Origin: Candidatus Zixiibacteriota bacterium
Lineage (GTDB): Bacteria > Zixibacteria > MSB-5A5 > GN15 > FEB-12
Length of the DNA: 5,000 nt
Reading direction: 5' to 3'
NCBI GenBank assembly: GCA_023132995.1
Contig: JAGLXI010000075.1
Location: 1-5,000 of the forward strand
Numbering within the stretch: position 1 is the stretch's first letter; every line of letters begins with the position of its first letter. Below are positions 1 to 5,000 of this stretch, piece after piece. Under the pieces are notes generated by a model. That model was not told the origin of the DNA and made no database searches. It worked only from the letters and a program-made list of their open reading frames with translations. The position numbers were made by a program, and so were the translations under genes.

Positions 1-1754
1 TCCTCAAGTACAAAGATGTCGAAAGCACCCCGGTAGAAAGCCTCGAAGGCCAGCTTGGAGCCGTCGGGTGACCAGGATAGATACGACACCCCGGTGAGGA
101 TGTCGGTAACGGCGAAGTGCTCTTCCGATTCGGCCAGGGCGATATAGATGTTGTCAATCCCGTTGCGGCTGGAGATAAAGGCTATCTTGCTGCCATCGGG
201 GGAAACACTGGGAAGGATATTCTGGCCCGGGCCGACATCGAGTGGCGTGATACCATGATCGGCCACCGACATCTTGAACAGGTTGTATGAACCGTATTCG
301 AAATCACCCGGCATGAAGGCGCCCGGGCGGACATAGGGGTGCTGCAGGGAATCATACTCTGGATTCTGTGGGTGGGGCCGGTCGGAGGAAAAAATCAGAT
401 GCTTTGAATCAGGGTACCAGCCGGGGCTGACATCGTCGTAACGATCTTCCGTCACCTGTTCGATCAGGTCGGACTCGACATCATAGATAAAGATATCCCG
501 CATGTTCGCCTTGAGGGCGGAAAAGGCGATCTTCCTTCCGTCGGGCGACCATGCCGGCGAGAGCAGATTGTAGTAGTCCAGCCGCTTTTTCTTGTGCACT
601 TTCCCCTCGATCAGATCATAGAAAAAGAGCGACTCCCGGCCGTTAGACTTGGCCACAAAGACCAGTTGCCGACCGTCCGGCGAAAAGGACATGCCCGAAA
701 CGTAGGAGTGCAGCGCTTCCACATCGCCTGACCGCGATCCTCGAACAAGACTCCTGACTATCCTGCCGTCGTCGACGGAGATCAGCACTATTTCCGTGAA
801 ATCGGACCTGTCGGTGAAGATAGCCAGCTTGTCTCCCTCTGGAGTGAAAACCGGCTTCTCATTGAAATAGGATCCGTCTTTGTGAGCGTCGGTCAGTTTG
901 CGGGCGATCTCTTCGGCTTCCTTGCGGTTGGCGATCTCCGGCCAGTAGCGGCACTTCATCTCTTTAGAGAAATCCTTCCAGAGCTGTTCCTCGTCGATCC
1001 CGATTGATTTCTCCAGCGCCTTTTTCATCGAAAGGTATACTTTCCCTTTCTTAAACAACTGACCCAGCTTATCCTCGCCGTACTTGTCGACGATGTATTT
1101 TATCAACGCCTGACCTTCCCGGTAGGCATTGTAGCCAGTCAGGTAGATGGGAGGCACCAGGTAGCCGTTGATGGTGGCGTCGCGCATCCACATGTCGGAA
1201 GCGTGATCCCAACCGTGCCGGGACGAGAACTCCGCGTACCCCTCGGCCAGCCACAGCGGCATCCGAAACAACCGCTGCCGAGAGACCAGGGAGGAGAAAG
1301 CGTTGCCGTAGAGCATGTCGAACGTCACGGCATGAGTCAACTCGTGATGCAGAACATGGCGGAACGACTCGTAGGAACCATCGAAAGGCGTAACCACCCG
1401 GTTCTTGAATACCTCGGTGAAGCCGCCCGTCCCTTCACCGATCAGCGCGGGCATTATGTTTGTTTGCTGAAAGTCGTTGTGTGAATTGTATATGAAAACG
1501 GGAATGCGGCGCTGGATCCTGTAATTGAGTTCCCGGCTTATCTCGACATAAGCCGATTCGAGAACCGTGGCGGCAAACTGGGAGGTGGCGTAGGCATTTT
1601 CATAGAAGTATATGTCAAAACGGCGGGTCTGGATGTAATTCCACTCGAAATCCTTGTACCTGACCTTGTTCTTCCCAAAATAGGTCTCCTGGGCGTTTGA
1701 GGCAGGAACTGCCGCAGCCAGCAACAGGGCCGCGATCACGAACGATTTCCTCAT
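1..1754 (-). CDS. Exported HExxH metallopeptidase (MA-like) with C-terminal TolB/PD40 beta-propeller, 3' end missing
   Basis: The reading frame is open from the ATG at 1754 to the window edge, giving 584 residues without the C-terminus. Residues 1-22 form a signal peptide: MRK, a hydrophobic core, then SNAQ. A gluzincin zinc site follows: HELTH at 137-141 (zinc ligands H137 and H141, catalytic E138) and WLAEGYAEF at 168-176, where E171 is the likely third ligand. From about residue 300 there are six PD40/WD40-like blade motifs of the type W-S-P-D-G-x-K-I-A-F, with their prolines near 305, 359, 404, 448, 519 and 563. The wider gap between 448 and 519 holds an insertion rich in Pro, Tyr and Gly. 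A likely role is an envelope or secreted protease whose propeller binds a protein or peptide; the substrate cannot be told. The start is supported by GTAGGT five bases upstream and by the signal peptide. The 131-base gap from murA suggests its own transcription. It resembles proteins annotated as TolB-like or peptidase MA family; it is not TolB itself, which lacks a protease domain. Confidence 0.9.
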   Translation of the reverse strand, partial: MRKSFVIAALLLAAAVPASNAQETYFGKNKVRYKDFEWNYIQTRRFDIYFYENAYATSQFAATVLESAYVEISRELNYRIQRRIPVFIYNSHNDFQQTNIMPALIGEGTGGFTEVFKNRVVTPFDGSYESFRHVLHHELTHAVTFDMLYGNAFSSLVSRQRLFRMPLWLAEGYAEFSSRHGWDHASDMWMRDATINGYLVPPIYLTGYNAYREGQALIKYIVDKYGEDKLGQLFKKGKVYLSMKKALEKSIGIDEEQLWKDFSKEMKCRYWPEIANRKEAEEIARKLTDAHKDGSYFNEKPVFTPEGDKLAIFTDRSDFTEIVLISVDDGRIVRSLVRGSRSGDVEALHSYVSGMSFSPDGRQLVFVAKSNGRESLFFYDLIEGKVHKKKRLDYYNLLSPAWSPDGRKIAFSALKANMRDIFIYDVESDLIEQVTEDRYDDVSPGWYPDSKHLIFSSDRPHPQNPEYDSLQHPYVRPGAFMPGDFEYGSYNLFKMSVADHGITPLDVGPGQNILPSVSPDGSKIAFISSRNGIDNIYIALAESEEHFAVTDILTGVSYLSWSPDGSKLAFEAFYRGAFDIFVLE

Positions 1755-1798
1755 TGCATACCTACGCTGTTTCAAAGCTTGCGATTATGAACTCACCT

Positions 1799-1828
1799 AC
1801 TATAACCGGCCGGGTCGTGTCGAAGTTC
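1799..1828 (-). promoter_or_regulatory. Weak sigma70-like promoter candidate for the peptidase-propeller gene
   Basis: On the minus strand, TATAGT (1804-1799) matches the -10 consensus at five of six positions. The hexamer 18 bases upstream, GAACTT (1828-1823), is a poor -35. The -10 lies about 45 bases before the start codon at 1754, a sensible distance. Support is the -10 match and position only, so it may be chance. Confidence 0.2.
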
Positions 1829-1856
1829 ACCTGGCTTCCTTGGTCCATCGGGTCTC

Positions 1857-1872
1857 ACGGGACGAGTCCCGT
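1857..1872 (-). terminator. GC-rich hairpin just after murA, possible weak terminator
   Basis: The inverted repeat ACGGGAC-GA-GTCCCGT (seven-base arms, or six pairs with a four-base loop) begins 14 bases past the murA stop. No T-run follows on the minus strand, so it is not a canonical rho-independent terminator. It may protect the murA mRNA 3' end or mark partial termination before the peptidase gene. The rest of the 1755-1885 gap shows nothing else clear. Confidence 0.3.
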
Positions 1873-1885
1873 ACCGCTCCCGCGT

Positions 1886-3148
1886 TCAGGCATTTACTCT
1901 GACTATATCGGCACCAAGCGCCGAGAGCTTTTCCTCCATCAGATGATAACCGCGATCCATATGGTAGACCCGCAGCACACTGGATTTTCCCTTCGCTGCC
2001 AGGGCAGCAAGAACGATCCCCGCACCGGCGCGAATATCCGAAGCCATTACTTCAGCCCCTGACAACCTGCTGACGCCACGGACGACAGCTTCGTTGCTGG
2101 TAACGGTGATGTCCGCGCCCAAACGACGCATTTCCATAGTATGGGAGAAACGGTCGGCAAAAACGGTCTCACGAATATGCGACGTCCCGTCAGCCACGCA
2201 CATGGCGGCCATCATGCAGGCCTGAAGATCGGTAGGAAAACCGGGGAATGGAAAGGTGGTCACCGCAACCGGTTTCAGCCTTTTGGGTCCCTTGACTGTC
2301 ATTCCGGCCCTGGTAGTCTCTATCCGGCAGCCCATCTCGCTCAGCTTGTGTGCCACCAGCGTCAGGTCGCCCGGGTTGATTCCGGTGACCGTTACTTTTC
2401 CGCCGGTCATGGCGGCCGCCGTCAGGTAGGTTCCGGCCACCAGGCGGTCACCCGCAACTGAATACTCGACACCGTGAAGCCTCTTGACCGGTTCCACCAC
2501 AATGCTGGGCGAGCCGGCACCATGGATCCTGGCCCCGGCCTTGTTAAGGAAACGGGCGACATCGACTACTTCCGGATCGCACGCGGCGTTGGTGATTATG
2601 GTCTTGTGGCGAGCTGTGACAGCTGCAAACAGCACGTTCTCCGTGCCCGTGTGTGAGGGGCGATCAAAATAGATAGATCCCCCGGCTAACGGCTTGCCCT
2701 TGGCGACAACGTAGCCGCCCTTTTCCGTGACAGTCGCCCCCATGGCCTTGAAGGCCTTGACATGGAAATCGACCGGACGGGCACCGAGTACACACCCGCC
2801 GGGCAGCGATACCCGCGCTTCACCTAACCGCGCGATTATCGGCCCAAGCACCAGGAACGAGGCCCGCATTTGCCGCATCAGTTCATACGGCGCCGTATTG
2901 CGATTGATATCGGCGGCATTGATGGTCATGACGCGGGCCTTGGGATCGTAACTGACCCTGGCGCCGAGATGTTCCAGGACCTGGATTATCGTGTAGATGT
3001 CTCGCAACGGAGGAACGTTTCTGACAACGGTCTCTCCCTTATCAATCAACAGGGCGCCGACAATGATCGGGAGGGCCGCGTTTTTGGAGCCTTCCACTCT
3101 AAGCTTGCCCTCAAGACGCCGAGCTCCCGTGACAACGAACTTGTCCAT
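1886..3148 (-). CDS. murA: UDP-N-acetylglucosamine 1-carboxyvinyltransferase (MurA)
   Basis: MurA is the cytoplasmic enzyme that transfers enolpyruvate from phosphoenolpyruvate to UDP-GlcNAc, the first committed step of peptidoglycan synthesis and the target of fosfomycin. The 420-residue length is normal for the family. Visible landmarks are the substrate-binding K22-N23 in GSKNAALP, R95 in the MRQMRAS stretch, the loop PGGCVLGARP with catalytic Cys119 (E. coli Cys115), the catalytic Asp307 in GFPTDLQA (E. coli Asp305), R333 in FADRF, the DIRAGAG motif at 371-377, and the C-terminal YHMDRGYH. The active-site Cys is retained, not Asp, which predicts the fosfomycin-sensitive type. The start ATG has AAAGGG five bases upstream (3154-3159), and MDKFVV is a typical MurA N-terminus. 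It follows the DUF4416 gene after 179 bases and precedes the peptidase gene by 131 bases. No frameshift or missing key residue was seen. Confidence 0.98.
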   Translation of the reverse strand: MDKFVVTGARRLEGKLRVEGSKNAALPIIVGALLIDKGETVVRNVPPLRDIYTIIQVLEHLGARVSYDPKARVMTINAADINRNTAPYELMRQMRASFLVLGPIIARLGEARVSLPGGCVLGARPVDFHVKAFKAMGATVTEKGGYVVAKGKPLAGGSIYFDRPSHTGTENVLFAAVTARHKTIITNAACDPEVVDVARFLNKAGARIHGAGSPSIVVEPVKRLHGVEYSVAGDRLVAGTYLTAAAMTGGKVTVTGINPGDLTLVAHKLSEMGCRIETTRAGMTVKGPKRLKPVAVTTFPFPGFPTDLQACMMAAMCVADGTSHIRETVFADRFSHTMEMRRLGADITVTSNEAVVRGVSRLSGAEVMASDIRAGAGIVLAALAAKGKSSVLRVYHMDRGYHLMEEKLSALGADIVRVNA

Positions 3149-3177
3149 ATCTACCCTTTGTACACAGACGACGTGAG

Positions 3178-3203
3178 CGGTTCCCGTTACAGCGGGGAAA
3201 CCG
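3178..3203 (-). promoter_or_regulatory. Hairpin in the murA leader, overlapping a palindrome
   Basis: On the minus strand CGGTTTCCC pairs with GGGAACCG to give an eight-pair stem with one bulged base and a nine-base loop, ending 29 bases before the murA start codon. Its 5' side overlaps the perfect ten-base palindrome AAACCGGTTT at 3198-3207, which could be a protein-binding site. No clear -35/-10 pair was found upstream. The remainder of the 3149-3327 gap holds a pyrimidine tract on the minus strand (complement of 3241-3256) and nothing recognisable as a gene. A role in murA control is inference only. Confidence 0.3.
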
Positions 3204-3311
3204 GTTTTACTTCCAAGCGCAATGTGCCCTCGTCACAGCTAAAAGAAAAGGAAAAACTGGGGAGAGCGTCTGACCACGCCGATAGCTGCGAACATCACCG
3301 GCCTCATGCGA

Positions 3312-3324
3312 CTGCCGCCGGCAG
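3312..3324 (-). terminator. Short GC hairpin just after the DUF4416 stop
   Basis: The sequence CTGCCGGCGGCAG forms a five-pair stem with a three-base loop three bases past the stop codon of the DUF4416 gene. No T-run follows directly; the nearest minus-strand T-rich tract is about 55 bases further on (3241-3256). It could be an mRNA 3' end element or chance. Confidence 0.25.
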
Positions 3325-3327
3325 AGT

Positions 3328-3867
3328 CTACAGTACCTGCTCCACGACCTCGAAGTTGTCTCGCACTCTCTCGAAAAAGTCGATCGCTTCGTCGGTGTAG
3401 AAATCCGGATCGGTCCAGGGCATCCTCACGAAATGATCGCGCGTATAGATCAGGGCGATCTCGGCGAACACGAAATCGCCAAGGTAGATTTGCTGTCTGC
3501 TGTCAAGATGCGATGCCATCACGAGGTTCTTCAGCGTAAGGATCCCGGGGTCGATATTGACGGCGCGAAAGAGGAAATCGTCTGTCTTATCAGCGAACTG
3601 AGGCTCGATCTTGTGGCAGGCAGCCTTGATGTCGACAAGGGACGAGCGCGCCACCGGCCTTTCAAACGAGAAGAAACGCCGCAACAGGCCATCGCCCATT
3701 TCCTCGCGGTAGCGGTCAGCGTTGCTGCAAACGATTTCACCGGTTTCGTACTGGACCCGGCCGAAACGGTCTTCGAGCCTGCCGAGGGCATCGGCGATAG
3801 CATCCATAGATGAGTAAATAACCGATACAATCAGTCGTCCCGGAAGGGGTTCCATTCGGCGTACCAT
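3328..3867 (-). CDS. DUF4416 family protein of unknown function
   Basis: The 179-residue product matches the DUF4416 family as I know it in both length and motif order. The family marks visible are YREEMGDGLLRRFFSFERPV at 53-72, RAVNIDPGILTLKNLVMAS at 101-119, the short IYLGDFVFAEI at 127-137, and PWTDPDFYTDEAIDFF at 150-165. No signal peptide or membrane segment is seen, so it is probably cytoplasmic. The family has no established function that I know of; the conserved acidic and aromatic residues do not by themselves reveal an activity. The first Met of the frame is at 3867, but no Shine-Dalgarno sequence precedes it; Met5 at 3855 is an alternative start with equally poor context. The gene lies between a DUF2914 gene (114-base gap) and murA (179-base gap), too loosely to infer a shared function. 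Confidence 0.9.
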   Translation of the reverse strand: MVRRMEPLPGRLIVSVIYSSMDAIADALGRLEDRFGRVQYETGEIVCSNADRYREEMGDGLLRRFFSFERPVARSSLVDIKAACHKIEPQFADKTDDFLFRAVNIDPGILTLKNLVMASHLDSRQQIYLGDFVFAEIALIYTRDHFVRMPWTDPDFYTDEAIDFFERVRDNFEVVEQVL

Positions 3868-3883
3868 AACACAGCATAAATGC

Positions 3884-3899
3884 CGTCGGCCCCCCGACG
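3884..3899 (-). promoter_or_regulatory. G-rich hairpin just upstream of the DUF4416 start
   Basis: On the minus strand CGTCGG-GGGG-CCGACG forms a six-pair stem with a G4 loop, ending 16 bases before the start codon at 3867. The short stretch between hairpin and start has no Shine-Dalgarno motif. The hairpin could affect translation initiation; this is inference. Confidence 0.25.
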
Positions 3900-3906
3900 A
3901 ATCAAC

Positions 3907-3969
3907 AAAAACAGCAGACGCGCACCACTCACCCTGGGACCCATGTCCGTACGTCCCGACGGGGTCTGC
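3907..3969 (-). terminator. Terminator-like structure after the DUF2914 gene
   Basis: Downstream of the stop codon at 3982 the minus strand has GCAGAC (3969-3964) pairing with GTCTGC (3919-3914). Inside lies a second stem, GGGAC (3957-3953) with GTCCC (3940-3936), around a 12-base loop. The outer stem is followed by TG and a run of five T (3911-3907). The layout fits a rho-independent terminator, but the internal unpaired segments are long, so confidence is modest. Confidence 0.35.
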
Positions 3970-3981
3970 CGGAGCGAGGTC

Positions 3982-4437
3982 CTACTGTTTTTCCACCTTT
4001 TCCTTGAAGATCGTAAAGGGCGTCGTCGACAGAAGGTTTCCATCGGCATCGAGCACCTTCACTTCCCATTCACCGATCCACTCGGGGAGAATGGTCTTCC
4101 TGCTCCACGTGCGGAACGACGGGCTCCTCACGGGAAGTTCCACCGTGGCCTTCTCCTCGCCCTGGAAATACCAGACGTGTCTGATGAAAGTCGTATCCAC
4201 GGCGCCTGATATCTTGCTCCACAGGCAGAGCTGTCCGATGTCGGAGCCGAAGCTGTCCCCGGCGCCGGTCGGCACCCGCTCTTCAACCGCTGTGCAAAGC
4301 TGCACCTCGGCTGTTAATGCCGACGCGCTCACTTCCTCGGCCGGAGCGGCCTTGGTGCTGTCCTCAACCTGGGCGAAGGTCATTGCACTCATGGCGACCA
4401 TCACCAACACGAAAACGATCACAGACTGTACACGCAT
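3982..4437 (-). CDS. Exported DUF2914 domain protein
   Basis: The product is 151 residues. Residues 1-22 are a signal peptide: MRVQ, a long hydrophobic stretch, then MTFA before a predicted cut ahead of Gln23, so the mature protein is probably periplasmic or secreted. An Ala/Glu/Ser-rich linker (about 24-43) leads into a DUF2914 domain covering roughly 47-147. It is recognised by LCTAVEERVPTGAG, the HVWYFQGEEKATVELPV stretch, RTWSRKTI, and PEWIGEWEVKVLDADGNLL. Only two cysteines occur in the mature protein, C48 and C71, which could form a disulfide. The domain is probably a small beta-sandwich; its function is unknown to me. The frame stays open for 27 codons upstream, but the ATG at 4437 is chosen because AAGGAGGA sits four bases before it and the signal peptide starts there. 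A terminator and a promoter candidate upstream suggest independent transcription from coaX. Confidence 0.92.
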   Translation of the reverse strand: MRVQSVIVFVLVMVAMSAMTFAQVEDSTKAAPAEEVSASALTAEVQLCTAVEERVPTGAGDSFGSDIGQLCLWSKISGAVDTTFIRHVWYFQGEEKATVELPVRSPSFRTWSRKTILPEWIGEWEVKVLDADGNLLSTTPFTIFKEKVEKQ

Positions 4438-4441
4438 CTTT

Positions 4442-4449
4442 TCCTCCTT
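4442..4449 (-). promoter_or_regulatory. Strong Shine-Dalgarno site of the DUF2914 gene
   Basis: AAGGAGGA on the minus strand, four bases before the ATG at 4437, is the best ribosome binding site in the window. It decides the start against the in-frame upstream ATG at 4518, which lies within the coaX terminator and has no such site. Confidence 0.8.
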
Positions 4450-4479
4450 CAGAAATGCCTCATTAAGAACCCTGGCGGC

Positions 4480-4508
4480 AGAATAGCACCTCGGCTTGGA
4501 ACCGGCAA
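4480..4508 (-). promoter_or_regulatory. Sigma70-like promoter candidate for the DUF2914 gene
   Basis: On the minus strand TTGCCG (4508-4503) and TATTCT (4485-4480) are separated by exactly 17 bases; each matches its consensus at four of six positions. The pair lies directly after the T-run of the coaX terminator and would give a leader of about 36 bases. Spacing and placement are good, but the hexamers are only fair. Confidence 0.4.
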
Positions 4509-4509
4509 C

Positions 4510-4549
4510 AAAAAACACCCCGAGCGCAGCCCCATGCGAGACCAGGTGT
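4510..4549 (-). terminator. Rho-independent terminator of coaX
   Basis: On the minus strand ACACC (4549-4545) pairs with GGTGT (4519-4515), enclosing an inner CGCA/TGCG stem around a six-base loop. The last stem base opens a run of six T (4515-4510). It lies 27 bases past the coaX stop. A second repeat, GCAGCCC (4567-4561) with GGGCTGC (4532-4526), interleaves with this stem, so the two folds would exclude each other or form a pseudoknot. Confidence 0.55.
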
Positions 4550-4575
4550 CACCGATAACAGGGCTGCATACGTCC

Positions 4576-5000
4576 TCAGTTCAATTCGGCAATCAGCCGC
4601 AGCCCCTCAAGAGTCAGCTCCGGCACGACCAGCTCGATATGCCGTGAGTGTCGCTCAAGCCCGGCGGCCAGTCCTCCCGTGGCGAGGATTCTACCGCCCT
4701 CAAAACCGATTTCCTCGATGATCCTGTCAATGATATAGTCGACCTGGCCAACCGTCCCGTAGAAAAGCCCCGATTTGAGAGCCGCTTCGGTTGATCGCCC
4801 AACGACCGCGCCCGGCGGCTCGAACTGCACCTCAAACAATCTGGCTGCGTTACGGGCCAGTTGTGCCATCGACGTCTCGGGACCGGGGACGATCACGCCG
4901 CCCACGTAGGCTCCGTCTGCGTTGATCACGTCGAAAGTGACGGCAGTGCCCAGATCGACAATGATCGCCGGCCCGCCATACTCCGCATATGCGGCGACGG
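4576..5000 (-). CDS. coaX: Type III pantothenate kinase (CoaX), C-terminal part
   Basis: CoaX phosphorylates pantothenate with ATP, the first step of coenzyme A synthesis, in the cytoplasm. It belongs to the ASKHA (acetate and sugar kinase/Hsc70/actin) fold. The visible 140 residues are roughly the C-terminal half of a protein usually near 255 residues; the N-terminal phosphate-binding motif lies outside the window. Recognised in order from the edge are IIVDLGTAVTFDVI, the loop GGVIVPG, the helix region RSTEAALKSGLFYGTVG, ATGGLA, and the C-terminal LTLEGLRLIAELN. These are standard for type III enzymes and absent from the unrelated types I and II, which also explains the expected insensitivity to CoA feedback known for this class. 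The stop is TGA at 4578-4576, followed by a terminator. Upstream partners, often birA in other bacteria, cannot be seen. Confidence 0.96.
   Translation of the reverse strand, partial: VAAYAEYGGPAIIVDLGTAVTFDVINADGAYVGGVIVPGPETSMAQLARNAARLFEVQFEPPGAVVGRSTEAALKSGLFYGTVGQVDYIIDRIIEEIGFEGGRILATGGLAAGLERHSRHIELVVPELTLEGLRLIAELN

Noticed and set aside
1751..1759. ATG-CAA-TGA mini-frame overlapping the peptidase start codon
   Set aside because: Its ATG follows the GTAGGT site with no spacing, so it is unlikely to be used; the overlap with the true start is probably fortuitous.
2870..3400. A 176-codon plus-strand open frame over the start of murA and the DUF4416 gene end
   Set aside because: It covers the 5' end of murA and the 3' end of the DUF4416 gene in antisense, resembles no family known to me, and has no ribosome site or homologous motif. 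It is a shadow frame.
3831..4049. A 72-codon minus-strand frame spanning the gap between DUF2914 and DUF4416, ending in a plausible-looking WYAEWNPF tail
   Set aside because: It overlaps the ends of both flanking genes in another frame, is Arg/Ser-rich at its start, and has no ribosome site. I considered that it might mark a frameshifted extension of DUF4416, but the family motifs are complete without it.
4004..4486. A 160-codon plus-strand open frame antisense to the DUF2914 gene
   Set aside because: The minus-strand frame has a signal peptide, a strong ribosome site and a recognisable domain; the plus-strand product is Ser/Thr-rich with no motif.
4438..4518. N-terminal extension of the DUF2914 protein to an ATG at 4518
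   Set aside because: It would put the signal peptide internally and start within the coaX terminator; the ATG at 4437 has the strong ribosome site.
4983..4994. Perfect 12-base palindrome CCGCATATGCGG
   Set aside because: It lies inside the coaX reading frame and encodes ordinary residues (Ala-Tyr-Ala); most likely chance.

Overview
The window carries five protein-coding genes, all on the minus strand; two run off the window edges. In transcription order (right to left) they are: the C-terminal half of coaX (type III pantothenate kinase), a small exported DUF2914-domain protein, a DUF4416-family protein, a complete murA (UDP-N-acetylglucosamine 1-carboxyvinyltransferase), and the N-terminal 584 residues of an exported HELTH metallopeptidase fused to a TolB/PD40-type beta-propeller. 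No convincing gene lies on the plus strand. I found no tRNA, rRNA, CRISPR array, insertion sequence or long repeat.

The organism is a bacterium of moderately high GC with standard codon use. Peptidoglycan synthesis, two signal-peptide proteins and a TolB-like propeller suggest a diderm. The combination of a large peptidase/PD40 protein, DUF2914 and DUF4416 recalls environmental lineages such as the FCB group, candidate phyla like Zixibacteria, or deltaproteobacteria-like bacteria. This is an impression from family distribution, not proof.

Layout: 1-1754 peptidase-propeller (3' end missing); 1755-1885 intergenic, with a short GC hairpin and a weak promoter candidate; 1886-3148 murA; 3149-3327 intergenic, with a hairpin in the murA leader and another just after the DUF4416 stop; 3328-3867 DUF4416; 3868-3981 intergenic, with terminator-like and leader hairpins; 3982-4437 DUF2914; 4438-4575 intergenic, with a rho-independent terminator for coaX followed by a promoter candidate and a strong ribosome binding site; 4576-5000 coaX (5' end missing).

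The gaps of 114 to 179 bases, several holding hairpins, suggest separately controlled transcription units rather than one tight operon. Two genes are core metabolism (CoA and peptidoglycan precursors). The other three are poorly characterised, two of them exported. I see no defence, mobile or biosynthetic system here. The points most worth following are the two DUF proteins, the peptidase-propeller fusion, and the structured murA and coaX/DUF2914 intergenic regions.
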